From an uncultured Pseudomonadota bacterium (GTDB taxonomy: Bacteria > Myxococcota_A > UBA796 > SXON01): a stretch of DNA of 64,000 bases. Positions 1-9,276 of the stretch are shown here, in pieces. Location of the stretch: positions 24,501 through 88,500 of the forward strand of contig CAISIK010000204.1 of NCBI GenBank assembly GCA_903885375.1, given 5' to 3'. The notes under the pieces were generated by a model. The model was given only the letters and a program-made list of their open reading frames with translations. It did no database searches and was not told the DNA's origin. Within the stretch, counting starts at the first letter, position 1. Each line of letters begins with the position of its first letter. A program made the translations under genes and the position numbers.

Positions 1-217
1 TGTCGAGCTCGCCGAAGGCGCCCACGTACACCGGGCCGAGCAGGCGCACGTCGGTCTCTTCGCGCGTTTCGTAGGTGATGGAGCCATCATCCGCTTCGAC
101 GGCCTTCACCACGGTACGGGTGGCGGCCTCCTTGGGGATGACGACCTTGGCGACCACGTCGCCTTCGAGGACGGTTTCCGGGTTCGAGCAACCCGCCAAG
201 AGGTAGAGCGCAACCAT
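1..217 (-). CDS. Putative lipoprotein (partial, runs off left edge)
   Basis: Only the N-terminal 72 codons are present; the rest lies beyond base 1. The protein begins MVALYLLAGCSNPETVL, a very short lipoprotein signal with Cys at residue 10, so the mature protein should be lipidated. I chose the ATG at 217 because an AGGAGG lies seven bases upstream; an ATG two codons earlier (223) leaves only one base of spacing. That ribosome site overlaps the TAG stop of the upstream receptor-like gene, so the two are probably translationally coupled. No known domain is visible in what remains. Confidence 0.7.
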   Translation of the reverse strand, partial: MVALYLLAGCSNPETVLEGDVVAKVVIPKEAATRTVVKAVEADDGSITYETREETDVRLLGPVYVGAFGELD

Positions 218-228
218 CTTCATGCCTC

Positions 229-2991
229 CTAGTACTCGTAGCCGACCGCCAGCGTGCCAGAGATTCCGCCCTGGTGGCTGGTGATCACGTAGCGGTTCTG
301 GGCGGAGATGTACCCGCTCGAAACGGCGACGGCGTAGTGGTTGTCGGTGACGTTCTCAAGATCGAACCGGACGTTCATCTTGCCCTTGGGCACCACGATC
401 TCCTGCTTGACCTGAAGGTTCAGCGTCCAGAAGGGGTTGGTGTCCGCGTACTCGCCACGGGGCTCCTTGAGGAGGCCGTAGGTGCCGCCGGCCTGGTTCA
501 GGTCGGCCGCCTGCCAGTAGTAGCGGCTCTGCGGGTAGCCGCTGAAGCCCTGGCTGGAGATGCCGACCGTGGTCGTCCACGGGTCGTCCGGGATTTCCCA
601 GTAGGCCGCGAGCTTCATCTGGTGCGTGACGTCCGTGCCGAGGTCGCCGTACCAGAGCTCAACCTGCGAAGGGTTGGACAGGTTGGAGCCGAGGGCGTTC
701 TGGGTGGTGCCGCGGCTGGACACGTACGAGTAGGTGCCCTGCGCGAACCAGCGCTTGCTGTCGAGCTTCAGGAGCTCCACGTCCACGCCGAAGTAGTCAC
801 GGCGAGCGACGCCCGGGGTGCGGAGGCGGTAGTAGTCCTGGAAGTCGGTGTAGCCGTTGCTGACGCCGATAAACCCGTAGCCATCGCTATCGTAGACGAG
901 GTTGGTCTCGTCGAACGTGTAGACGTTGCGGGTGAACTTGCCGGTGAAGCCCACCTTGGCCCGCAGGTCGGGGATGATCTCGCGCTGCACCGCCGCGGTG
1001 AACTCATCGCTGTGGGGGGCGGAGAGGTCCTCGTTGAAGGTGACCGTGTTGTCCGTGGGGTAGGACGCGTAGGTGCTGCCTGCCGAGTTGTTCGAGCCAT
1101 CCAGCGTGCCGTCGTACACGATCTTCTGACCGGTACCCGAGCGCTTGAGCGACTCGCCGATGTCGAGGCGGCCCACGTCGTTGAAGCGACCGTAGCCCGC
1201 GGAGATGGCGGTCTTCTCATCGCCCCAGGGGTCCCAGATCGAGTAGATACGGGGGCCGAACACGCCCACGTCCACGATGTTCTGCGCCTGGTCGTTGCGG
1301 ACCACGCCGCGGTCGTAGCGGAGGCCGTAGCGGAAGGTGAGGTTGTCGACCGGCTTGTAGACGTCCTGGATGAAGGCCGCCGCCGAGTAGCCATCCGCGG
1401 CGTAGCGCGAATAGCCCGCGAACTCGTACCAGTACCAGTTCTTCAGGGTCTGCGGGTCGTAGGAGTTCTCGTAGAGGTCGACGAACAGCATGTTGCCGGT
1501 GAAGCCGGTGATCCAGTCCCAGGACTGGTAGTCGGCATCCACGCCCGCCTTGAAGTCGTGCTTGCCGAGGAAGTCCACGTTCAGCACGCTGAACTTGGTG
1601 CCCACGGAGCCGCGCCAGCGGTCGTCGAACTGGAACTGGTAGAAGTTGTCGCGGTTGAACGCGCCGTAGGAGCCGAGACGGCCCGGCGTGTCGTAGTCGA
1701 TCGTGTTCTCGGCCTCGTCGGCCTCGCAGGGGTTGTAGGCGAGGTCCTTGTCGTGGGAGCAGGGAACGCCGCTCAACTCGATGAAGGACTTCTGGAGCGC
1801 CGCGGTGGTCTCCAGGTTGGCATCCTCGTTGAGGAACCAGTTCCACTTCGTGGTGATGACGTAGCCGCCCTGCATCTGCCGGCCCTGCGCCTCGGGCAGC
1901 GTGTAGCGATCGCCCTGATCGATGTTGTCGATCGTGGTCGGGTCCATCGTGAGGGACAGCGTGAGGCGATGGGCCGAGACCGGCTGCATCGTGAGCTTGC
2001 CGAAGAAGTAGTGCGCGTCGAAGTCCAGCGGGGTGCGGATGCCCACGTTGGTGAACAGGCTGCGGCTGTACTGGTAGCTGCCGAGGAACCAGATGCGGTC
2101 ACGAACCACGGGGCCCGACACGGTGAGGCCGACCGAACCCGACTGCGAGTTGGAGTCGAAGCCAGTGAAGTTGAGCTGCGTGCCATCAGCCGCGTAGCGG
2201 GCATCGAGCTTCGGCGACCAGTTGCCGTTCGTGTACTCGGCGTTGGTCAGGATCTCGAGGGTGTTGCCACCCGACTTGGTGACGATGGAGAAGAGACCGC
2301 CGAGCGACTCGCCGAACTCCGGATCGAAGCCACCGGTGGTGACCGTGATCTCCTCGATCGCGTCGAAGTTGAAGTTCGTGGAGAAGGTGCCCGTGACGGG
2401 GTCGGAGACGTTGACACCGTCGAGCGTCCAGGTGTTCTCCGCGGCGCCGGCACCGGCCGCGTTGGGGTTGCCCGAGCCGTTGTCCACCACCTGGGCGGCC
2501 TGACCGATGACATCCTGGTAGCTGCGGCTGCTGGGAACCTTGGCGAGGTAGTCCTTGCTGAAGGTGGTCTTGTTGCCGGTCGATTCGGTATCGACGACCT
2601 TCCGCTTCTCCTCGATGACCACCACCTCACCGCCGTACTTCATGGTGATCTGCACGTTGGTGGTACGACCGACGGCCACCACCACACCGGTCTTGGTGAC
2701 CTTGCCGAAGCCCTGCTTGTCGGCCTCCAGCTTGTACGACCCCGGCGGGAGCTCCGCGAAGACGAAGTTGCCGTCGGAGTCTGCAGTGTACTGCGAGGCG
2801 CCGCCGATCAGCTTGTCGGAAGACAGCGTGAGCAGCGCACCGGGGATGGGCAGCTCGCTCTCATCGAGGACCACACCCTTGATGGTGCCGGAGGCCGACG
2901 CGAACGCCGGGCCACCGACGGCCACGACCGCGAGGAAGATGGCCGCGAGTCCGGCAATAAGCATGCGGATGCGGTGAAAGTTCTGGAGCAT
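229..2991 (-). CDS. TonB-dependent receptor-like outer membrane protein with carboxypeptidase regulatory-like domain
   Basis: 920 residues from the ATG at 2991. A basic n-region and hydrophobic stretch ending PAFA form the signal peptide. A carboxypeptidase regulatory-like beta-sandwich follows (about residues 35-115, starting GTIKGVVLDE), then a plug-like segment (SKDYLAKVPSSRSYQDVIG) and a long beta-barrel ending in Tyr, as expected for outer membrane insertion. Receptors of this shape are used for TonB-driven uptake; the substrate cannot be told from sequence. An open frame continues upstream to 3159, but that extension has no signal features and overlaps the promoter region. A lipoprotein gene follows directly and may be a partner. 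Confidence 0.85.
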   Translation of the reverse strand: MLQNFHRIRMLIAGLAAIFLAVVAVGGPAFASASGTIKGVVLDESELPIPGALLTLSSDKLIGGASQYTADSDGNFVFAELPPGSYKLEADKQGFGKVTKTGVVVAVGRTTNVQITMKYGGEVVVIEEKRKVVDTESTGNKTTFSKDYLAKVPSSRSYQDVIGQAAQVVDNGSGNPNAAGAGAAENTWTLDGVNVSDPVTGTFSTNFNFDAIEEITVTTGGFDPEFGESLGGLFSIVTKSGGNTLEILTNAEYTNGNWSPKLDARYAADGTQLNFTGFDSNSQSGSVGLTVSGPVVRDRIWFLGSYQYSRSLFTNVGIRTPLDFDAHYFFGKLTMQPVSAHRLTLSLTMDPTTIDNIDQGDRYTLPEAQGRQMQGGYVITTKWNWFLNEDANLETTAALQKSFIELSGVPCSHDKDLAYNPCEADEAENTIDYDTPGRLGSYGAFNRDNFYQFQFDDRWRGSVGTKFSVLNVDFLGKHDFKAGVDADYQSWDWITGFTGNMLFVDLYENSYDPQTLKNWYWYEFAGYSRYAADGYSAAAFIQDVYKPVDNLTFRYGLRYDRGVVRNDQAQNIVDVGVFGPRIYSIWDPWGDEKTAISAGYGRFNDVGRLDIGESLKRSGTGQKIVYDGTLDGSNNSAGSTYASYPTDNTVTFNEDLSAPHSDEFTAAVQREIIPDLRAKVGFTGKFTRNVYTFDETNLVYDSDGYGFIGVSNGYTDFQDYYRLRTPGVARRDYFGVDVELLKLDSKRWFAQGTYSYVSSRGTTQNALGSNLSNPSQVELWYGDLGTDVTHQMKLAAYWEIPDDPWTTTVGISSQGFSGYPQSRYYWQAADLNQAGGTYGLLKEPRGEYADTNPFWTLNLQVKQEIVVPKGKMNVRFDLENVTDNHYAVAVSSGYISAQNRYVITSHQGGISGTLAVGYEY

Positions 2992-3052
2992 TCGACCTGC
3001 CCGGTTCGTCCGACCGCGAGGGGGCGCGGTGGAGGGGTTGACGGAACGGAAG

Positions 3053-3081
3053 CACATACCGGATGGCGGGCTGACCGTCAA
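3053..3081 (-). promoter_or_regulatory. Candidate sigma70-type promoter for the TonB-receptor-like gene
   Basis: On the minus strand TTGACG (3081-3076) is followed after 17 bases by TATGTG (3058-3053), about 60 bases before the ATG at 2991. The -35 is strong and the -10 is weak. Confidence 0.4.
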
Positions 3082-3116
3082 CCCTGTTGCGCAGCGGGGA
3101 CGGGCATTCTGATCGG

Positions 3117-3145
3117 TTGACGGGCAGGCTTTCGCCGCATAGACT
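3117..3145 (+). promoter_or_regulatory. Candidate sigma70-type promoter for the secreted protein/metalloprotease genes
   Basis: TTGACG (3117-3122), a 17-base spacer and TAGACT (3140-3145) give a likely start near 3152 and a leader of about 25 bases before the ATG at 3177. With the minus-strand promoter it forms a divergent control region. Confidence 0.5.
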
Positions 3146-3176
3146 CCAGCGTTCGTCAACCTCGATCGGGGCTCCC

Positions 3177-3809
3177 ATGAACCGTTTCGCAGCCATCATC
3201 GCCGTGATCGCCCTCGGGGCGTCTGCACCGGCGAGCGCCACCACCCTCGCCCGCCTCTCGCATGAGCAGGTGGTCGACGCTTCCGACGCCATCGTCGAGG
3301 GCACCGTCAGCCGGGTGTGGTCCACGATGGATGAAGGCGGCAAGGTGTGGACCCGCGCCTACGTCACCGTCGATCGTTCGCTGAAGGGCCAGCACGCGGT
3401 GGGGGAAACCGTGATGGTGGAGGCCGCCGGCGGCACGTCGCCTGCGGGGTCGGTCACCTACGTGGGGCTCACCCCGCGCTACGCCGAGGGCGAGCGGGTG
3501 CTCCTGTACCTGTCGCTCAAGCGTCACGGCACCGTGTACGGCACCGTCGGGATGCTGATGGGCAAGTACACCATCAAGCAGAACCCGGCCGATGGCAGCG
3601 ACATGGTGGTGCGGTTCACCGTGCCCGCCGATGTGGCCTACGATGCACGCTTCGTGCCCAACCCCCCGGCGGGCGAGCGGATTTCGCTCGCGAGCATGGA
3701 GGTGAAGGTGGCCGAGCGCCTGAAGGCCGGGTGGGATGGTGAGCCGATCCCCGGCGTTTCGCGTGAACACCTCATGGAAATCAACAATCTTCAGCCTGGG
3801 GTGAAGTGA
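3177..3809 (+). CDS. Secreted protein of unknown function, partner of metalloprotease
   Basis: 210 residues with a clear signal peptide (MNRFAAIIAVIALG...ASA). The mature part has alternating hydrophobic strands (DAIVEGTVSRVWS, TRAYVTVDRSLKG, GERVLLYLSL), suggesting a small beta-rich fold. I do not recognise a named family from sequence alone. Proteins of this look are often encoded beside secreted matrixin-type proteases in myxobacteria-like genomes, and here the next gene is such a protease. Its ATG shares one base with this gene's TGA, so the two are co-translated. A role as accessory or inhibitor of the protease is inference only. Confidence 0.75.
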   Translation: MNRFAAIIAVIALGASAPASATTLARLSHEQVVDASDAIVEGTVSRVWSTMDEGGKVWTRAYVTVDRSLKGQHAVGETVMVEAAGGTSPAGSVTYVGLTPRYAEGERVLLYLSLKRHGTVYGTVGMLMGKYTIKQNPADGSDMVVRFTVPADVAYDARFVPNPPAGERISLASMEVKVAERLKAGWDGEPIPGVSREHLMEINNLQPGVK

Positions 3810-5155
3810 TGTTCGGCGTACTCCTCCTCGCCAGCTCCGGCCTTGCCTGGGAGCACACCGGCATCTACTGGCCCTCCGACCGCTTCCCGCTCGGCTGGTA
3901 CTTCGACGGCGATCCGCTCGAAGACTCGCTGCCCCTGGATGAGGACGTGCAGCGGCAGATCATCCAGACCTCGTGGGACAACTGGCCCGAAGCCGCGCCG
4001 TGCGCCGGCCTCTCCAACGAGTACCTCGGGGATATCGACATCGAAGGTCGCGATGGGGATGACCTCCGCACCACCTTCCACTGGGAAGACGAGCTCGACG
4101 AGCAGGAGGCCGGCACCCTCGCCGTGACCTACAGCACGAACAACGGTCGCGGCTCGAAGACCGCCAACGGGCAGGTCTACTACGAAGGCCGCGACTCCGA
4201 CATCGTGTTCAACGACAACGTGGACTTCGGCACCTCGGAAGACATCGGCGCGGGCATCTGCAACGGTGAAACGCCCGTCGAGAGCGTGGCCACCCACGAG
4301 ATCGGCCACCTGATGGGTCTAGACCACTCCTGCGAGGATGGCGATCCCTGCACCGACCAGGACCTCGCCGAGGCGACCATGTTCTGGTCCGCCTCGTCGT
4401 GCGACCTGTCCGGCATCACGCCCAACATCGACGATCAGACGAGCATCAACGCGCTCTACGGCGTGTACGGCTCCTTCGAGGCGATCACGCCGCGTTCCGG
4501 GGCGGCCCCGTTCGATGTCACCTTCCAGGTGACCTCCGACGCCGAGGTGCTCCACACGAGCTGGGAGTTCGGCGACGGCAGCGTGGGCGAGAGCTTGCCT
4601 CCCACCGCCGACATCATCACCCACACCTACGAGAAGAGCGGCGCATTCAGCGTTGCGGCCAAATTCGACCTCAACGACCCGCTGTGTGGCACCACCACGT
4701 ACAGCCAGACCAAGATCGGCTACATCCTCTCGTGCACCGCCCCGGTGCCCGAAGAAGGCGCCGATGGTTTCTTCCAGCTGGAGCCCTCCTCCGGCCTCGA
4801 CTGGCGCGTGATCAACCGCACGGACATGGGCACGTACGGCTGCGTGGACACCATCCAGTGGGAGGTCTACGAAGGCTCGAAGGTTGATCCTGCCAAGCTC
4901 GTGGACTTCACGGGCGATGGTGAGGGCGACCCGATCGGCGCCTTCGCGCCGATCATCCGCTTCCCCGGCGAGGGCACCTACACGGTGCTCATGAACGTGG
5001 GCGGTCCCGGTGGGCTGAGCGCGGGTTCGCTCACCATCGAGGTGGTTGAGCTGGGTGATGGGTCGGGCGGCGTCAGCTGCGGCACGTCCACGCCGATCAC
5101 GGCCGCGGCGGCCGCGTTCGCCGGCCTGTTCGCGCTCCGCCGCCGCCGCGGCTAA
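3809..5155 (+). CDS. Secreted metzincin-like zinc metalloprotease with PKD domain and C-terminal sorting tail
   Basis: 448 residues. THEIGHLMGLDH (H163, E164, H167, H173) is the HExxHxxGxxH zinc site of metzincins. A PKD-type domain follows (about 225-300, with WEFGDG). The C-terminus is Ser-Cys-Gly, then a small-residue hydrophobic stretch and ALRRRRG, which resembles the MYXO-CTERM three-part sorting signal, so cell-surface anchoring or processing is likely. The N-terminus MFGVLLLASSGLAW is a short signal without basic residues. The ATG at 3809 overlaps the previous stop by one base; a GTG one codon earlier is also possible. Substrate unknown. Confidence 0.85.
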   Translation: MFGVLLLASSGLAWEHTGIYWPSDRFPLGWYFDGDPLEDSLPLDEDVQRQIIQTSWDNWPEAAPCAGLSNEYLGDIDIEGRDGDDLRTTFHWEDELDEQEAGTLAVTYSTNNGRGSKTANGQVYYEGRDSDIVFNDNVDFGTSEDIGAGICNGETPVESVATHEIGHLMGLDHSCEDGDPCTDQDLAEATMFWSASSCDLSGITPNIDDQTSINALYGVYGSFEAITPRSGAAPFDVTFQVTSDAEVLHTSWEFGDGSVGESLPPTADIITHTYEKSGAFSVAAKFDLNDPLCGTTTYSQTKIGYILSCTAPVPEEGADGFFQLEPSSGLDWRVINRTDMGTYGCVDTIQWEVYEGSKVDPAKLVDFTGDGEGDPIGAFAPIIRFPGEGTYTVLMNVGGPGGLSAGSLTIEVVELGDGSGGVSCGTSTPITAAAAAFAGLFALRRRRG

Positions 5156-5164
5156 GCGTAGCGC

Positions 5165-7594
5165 GTGTTCGCGCTCGTCCTCTCGGTGGCGTTCGGCGCC
5201 ACCGGTGATGTCGGGCTCGACTTTGTTGCGCCCGCCTCCCTGACGGTTCCGGTGTCGCTCGCGCTGACGGCGCCGACGGAGATTCCGTTGGTGGGCCCGT
5301 TCCGGCTCGCGGGGGTGCTGGAGGGGGTGCGAACCTACGAGGCGCCGAGCCCGGTGCGTCCGCGGGCGTTGTACTACGAACGCGAGCCGCAGGGCATGGA
5401 GCTGCACAAGGGCGCGCGGCTGCTCGTCTACTCGGCCTCGCCCTTCGACCGGTCGGCGCCGGGAACGTGGGAAGCCAACGCCGACTCGATCCTCGTGCGC
5501 GTTCGCGCCGACGCCGAGCGGCCCAGGGACGGCAGCTACACGCTGGTGTACCCGGCGGCGACCGAGCGGGAGGAGGGGCTGCGGTTCCGGGGCGGCGATG
5601 CGCGGGAGTGGGCGTTCCGCTCCGCCCAGGTGGATGAGGTCTCGCGCCACGGCGTGCTGCTGCCCACCGGCGCCACCGTGTCCTGGGCGCTGGAGGCCGC
5701 CGCCGGGAAGAGGCTCCGTTTCGACCTCGGCATCCTGCCCCCCGAGATCGAGAGCGGAGCACCGAGCAACGGCGCCACCGTGACCGTCCAGCTTGGCGAC
5801 AACGTGGTGGCCATCGAGTTCATCGCGCCGGCCGGGGGCTTCCGGACGGTGGACGTGCCCCTGCCCGACGTCGGGGCGGGCGAGCTCCTGCGGGTCTCGG
5901 TCGCAGACGCCGACCCCGCGAACGACCATGTGTTCCTCGCCTCGCCGTCGGTCTACACCGCGTCGAGCACGCCGAAGCGCATCGTGATGGCCTTCGTGGA
6001 CACGCTTCGGCGCGACCACCTCCCCACCTACGGCTACGAGCGGCCCACGGCGCCGAAGCTCGACGCCTGGGCGAAAGAGGCCGTGGTGTTCGAGGAGGCC
6101 CGCACCACCGCGCCGTGGACGCTCCCCTCCACCCGCAGCCTGTGGTCCGGCCGCCCGCCCGAGGCCTGGTCGGAGGCGCTGACGGTGCAGGAGCTCCTCC
6201 GCGAACGCGGGTGGGCCACCGGCGCGTTCGTGGGCAACGTGTACCTCTCCTCGAACTTCGAGATGGACCGGGGATGGGGGGAGCACCGGTGCCTCAACTG
6301 GCCGGGCGCCAACTTCCAGACCTGGCAGGGCCGCGACTATCTTCGGCGCAACCCATCGCAGGACTCCCTCCTGCTCGTCCACTTCATGGACCTGCACCTC
6401 CCCTACAAGGAGCCCCGGCGCTATCGCCACCTCTGGGCCAAGGAGGACCCGGGCGGCCTCACCGGCCTCTTCAACCGGACGATCCTCCTCCGCGTGGCGC
6501 TCCACCAGCGCGAGCTCATCCGCCCCTACCTGCTCGATCGGTACGACCAGAACCTCCGCTACGTGGACGACGAGCTCGGCGCCTTCCTCGGCGAGCTCGA
6601 CGACTCCGCCACCGTCGTGCTCTTCGCCGACCACGGCGAGGAGTTCTTCGACCACGGCGATCTCGAGCACGGCCACACGCTCTACGACGAGCTCATGCGC
6701 GTACCGCTCGTGGTGAAGTCGCCGGGCCTGGCTCCCCGCCGCGTTCCGGGCTCCGTCGCGCTGACCGACGTGGCCCCCACGCTGCTCGACCTCGTGGGGC
6801 TCGCCCCGGAGCTGCTGGGCAGCGACACGGAGGGGCACTCACTGCAAACGCTCGCGCGCGGCGAGCCCGACCTCGCCGTCACCGACCGCGATCTCGCGCT
6901 CGGTCGTGTGCTCTACGGGCCGGTCCAATGGGGCAGCTTGCAGGGCACGGAGAAGTACATCACCACGCGCGGCCGCGAGCAGCTCTTCGACCTCGCGACC
7001 GATCCGGGCGAGAAGAAGGACCTCGCGGAGGCCGGCGGCAGCGTGGTTTCCGGACGCATCGCGTTGGCGCGGGGCACCGGCCGCGACGTGATGCAGGCCA
7101 TCCGGGTGAGCCCGCTCGGTCGCGCCAACCGGCAGATCAGCGTGGACATGCACGTGCCCGGCGGCATCGCCCACGCCTGGGTGGGCGACGACCCCACCAG
7201 CACCACCCTCGCCGAGATCACCTCGGTCGAAGGGGAGTACGTGCACATGCGCTTTCAGAGCCGGCTCCGGGAGAACCGGGAAATCTTCGTGGTTCCCAAC
7301 CGGCCGGCCGATGAGGTCATCGGCGAGGTGGAGCTGAAGATCGTCGGCCGTTCGAGCGGCTACGATCGGCTCCGGGCCTTGCCCAACGACGGTAGCGGCG
7401 CCGCGCTCTCCCGCGCGCGCTCGGGGCCCACCGCGCTCGACGTGACCTGGGCCGTCGTGCCGCTACCGCTCGGCGATTCGCTGATCGGGAGCGACGGCGA
7501 GCTCACCGGGGCGCTCGAGGCCCTCGGCTACACCACGGGCGAAGCCCCCACCGACGACGACGCCCGCGACGACGACGCAGCGCCCGACAACTGA
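5165..7594 (+). CDS. Sulfatase-family (alkaline phosphatase superfamily) hydrolase, exported
   Basis: 809 residues from a GTG start; an in-frame TAG three bases after the previous stop rules out a longer start. Residues 1-14 look like a minimal signal peptide. About 250 residues of beta-rich sequence precede the sulfatase fold, which has a metal-binding Asp in FVDTLRRDHLPTYGY, the nucleophile region APWTLPSTRSLWSG and ADHGEEFFDHGDLEHGHTLYDE. The nucleophile position holds Thr rather than the Cys or Ser that is converted to formylglycine, so phospho- or phosphoglycerol-type chemistry is as likely as sulfate hydrolysis. It closes the three-gene secreted group. Confidence 0.8.
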   Translation: MFALVLSVAFGATGDVGLDFVAPASLTVPVSLALTAPTEIPLVGPFRLAGVLEGVRTYEAPSPVRPRALYYEREPQGMELHKGARLLVYSASPFDRSAPGTWEANADSILVRVRADAERPRDGSYTLVYPAATEREEGLRFRGGDAREWAFRSAQVDEVSRHGVLLPTGATVSWALEAAAGKRLRFDLGILPPEIESGAPSNGATVTVQLGDNVVAIEFIAPAGGFRTVDVPLPDVGAGELLRVSVADADPANDHVFLASPSVYTASSTPKRIVMAFVDTLRRDHLPTYGYERPTAPKLDAWAKEAVVFEEARTTAPWTLPSTRSLWSGRPPEAWSEALTVQELLRERGWATGAFVGNVYLSSNFEMDRGWGEHRCLNWPGANFQTWQGRDYLRRNPSQDSLLLVHFMDLHLPYKEPRRYRHLWAKEDPGGLTGLFNRTILLRVALHQRELIRPYLLDRYDQNLRYVDDELGAFLGELDDSATVVLFADHGEEFFDHGDLEHGHTLYDELMRVPLVVKSPGLAPRRVPGSVALTDVAPTLLDLVGLAPELLGSDTEGHSLQTLARGEPDLAVTDRDLALGRVLYGPVQWGSLQGTEKYITTRGREQLFDLATDPGEKKDLAEAGGSVVSGRIALARGTGRDVMQAIRVSPLGRANRQISVDMHVPGGIAHAWVGDDPTSTTLAEITSVEGEYVHMRFQSRLRENREIFVVPNRPADEVIGEVELKIVGRSSGYDRLRALPNDGSGAALSRARSGPTALDVTWAVVPLPLGDSLIGSDGELTGALEALGYTTGEAPTDDDARDDDAAPDN

Positions 7595-7612
7595 ACCTGC
7601 CCGAGGGCGGCG

Positions 7613-9202
7613 CTACCCCGAGGTGGAGAGCGCGCTGACCCGAACGGCCGATGCGGCCGGCTCCGCCACGGCGGGGCTGTCGGCCGAAGCCGGCACGTTG
7701 GCGAGAATGACGGTGATGTTGTCCTTGCCACCGCCGAGGTGAGCGGCCCGCACGAGCTCACGCGCGGCGATGCGACCATCCACCTGCTGGTTCAGCACGG
7801 ACTCCATCTCGCCGTCTTCCACTTCGCCCCACAAGCCGTCGGAGCAGAGGAGCACCTTGTCGCCCGACTCGAGCTCCACGCGGAAGAGGTCGATCTCCAC
7901 GTTGCGCTCGGTGCCCACCGTGCGCAGCAGGATGTTGCTGTGCGGGTGGTTGCGGGCTTCGGCGTGGGTGAGCCGCCCCTGATCGACCATGCGCCACACG
8001 AGCGAGTGGTCCTTGGTGATCTGGTGGAGCGTGCCGTTGCGGTAGAGGTAGCCGCGCGAATCGCCCACGTTCGCGCACAGCGCGACCTGGTCATCCACCA
8101 CCATGGCGCACACGAGCGTGGTGCCCATGTCGTTGCCACGGGCCTCCGCATTGCCCTTGATGGTGTTGTTGGCGAGCTGGAAAGCCTCGTCGAGCGCGTT
8201 TTCGAGCAAGTCGAGCGAGGGGCGGGGTTTCACATCCACCCGCTCGCGGGCGCCCTGGATGAGCGTTTCGACCGCGAGCCGGCTGGCCACCTCGCCGCAA
8301 TCATGCCCGCCCATGCCATCAGCCACCACGAACAGCTCGACCCCATCGGTGAGCCGCGCCCAACCCCAGTTGTCTTCGTTCAGGGCGCGCTGCAGCCCGA
8401 CGTCGGTCATCCCGACATGGAGCGTGGCGCCGTTGGCCCGCTGGTGGTTGGCCTCGATCTGCAGGGCGCGGCCGAACTCGGCGGGGGTGGAGAACACCCC
8501 GCGCTCGGCTTCGGAGAAGAACTGCTGCCACTCGCGCTCTTCGATCGAGGTGTAGCGGCGGAGGAGCTCCCCGAGCTGCATCACCACTTCCTGGGTGTCG
8601 GCCGGCGAGAGGGGGCCCTCGGTAACGGCGGAGACCTCGGGATCGAACAGCATGCCATCGCCGTTCGGGCGGAGCAGGAAGTTGCTGCGGTTGAGCCAGC
8701 CGAGCTTCACGCCGTTGTACGAGAGCATGCCCAGCATGCCGCAGGCGCGCTGCGCGAAGCGGATGACGCGGGCGAGCGGGATCGGCGCCGCCTCATCGAG
8801 CAGGAAGGTTTCGCCGTTGTACGGCACCACCGAGCACACCAGCGTGGGGTTGGGCTCGGGCCAGGGGAAGACATCGCAAGGGGCGAGGAACGCCGGATGC
8901 GAAATCTGCTTCTGGAAGAAAGCGAGGTAGGGATCGAAGCCGCTGCGATCCCAGCGGGTGGACAGGATGAAACGCCGCACGCTGAGCGAGGCGCCACAAC
9001 TGTCGCACACGGCGGCCGAAGAGGCGTTCTCCTCGTGACCACACTCCCAGCACCGCCGGTTGGGGCGGTCGGGCCGGTGGTCATTCACCAGGTAGAACAT
9101 GCGACCTTCCGACAGGCGCACCAGTCCTTCTACCCGGTAGTAATCCGAGACGTAGCTCCCCGGCGGGAAGCTGGGAGGGCGGGCACGCGAGCCGCTGGCC
9201 AT
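7613..9202 (-). CDS. PP2C-type Ser/Thr phosphatase fused to zinc ribbon and degenerate kinase-like domain
   Basis: 529 residues from the ATG at 9202. The C-terminal half is a PP2C phosphatase: VGLQRALNEDNW, VVADGMGGHDCGE (Asp295), GDSRGYLYRNG, LLCSDGLW and GGGKDNITV are its metal-binding motifs. The first 240 residues look like a protein kinase fold: YRVEGLVRLSEGRMFYLV resembles the nucleotide strands, and GVKLGWLNRSNFLLRPNGDG with LFDPE sits where HRDLKPxN and DFG should be, but the catalytic Asp is absent. A CxxC-x11-CxxC zinc ribbon (51, 54, 66, 69) lies in the N-lobe region. Cytosolic; it should reverse Ser/Thr phosphorylation, with the pseudokinase part perhaps sensing or docking. Confidence 0.85.
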   Translation of the reverse strand: MASGSRARPPSFPPGSYVSDYYRVEGLVRLSEGRMFYLVNDHRPDRPNRRCWECGHEENASSAAVCDSCGASLSVRRFILSTRWDRSGFDPYLAFFQKQISHPAFLAPCDVFPWPEPNPTLVCSVVPYNGETFLLDEAAPIPLARVIRFAQRACGMLGMLSYNGVKLGWLNRSNFLLRPNGDGMLFDPEVSAVTEGPLSPADTQEVVMQLGELLRRYTSIEEREWQQFFSEAERGVFSTPAEFGRALQIEANHQRANGATLHVGMTDVGLQRALNEDNWGWARLTDGVELFVVADGMGGHDCGEVASRLAVETLIQGARERVDVKPRPSLDLLENALDEAFQLANNTIKGNAEARGNDMGTTLVCAMVVDDQVALCANVGDSRGYLYRNGTLHQITKDHSLVWRMVDQGRLTHAEARNHPHSNILLRTVGTERNVEIDLFRVELESGDKVLLCSDGLWGEVEDGEMESVLNQQVDGRIAARELVRAAHLGGGKDNITVILANVPASADSPAVAEPAASAVRVSALSTSG

Positions 9203-9276
9203 GACCAAGGACCGTAACCGTTGTCCACCCGTGGGGGAAGGATCGAATTCTCCTCGCTTTCGGGCTACGCCCGCGG

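Noticed and set aside
274..3120. Long plus-strand open frame antisense to the TonB-receptor-like gene
   Set aside because: Translation is low-complexity Val/Gly/Arg/Glu sequence with no motif, as expected opposite a G+C-rich gene; the minus-strand product has a signal peptide and family domains.
4319..6838. Minus-strand open frame of 839 residues across the protease and sulfatase genes
   Set aside because: Compositional shadow; it crosses two genes and has no domain or plausible start context.
9203..9276. preQ1 riboswitch before tgt
   Set aside because: Only 74 bases separate the genes and no pseudoknot-like pattern is visible.
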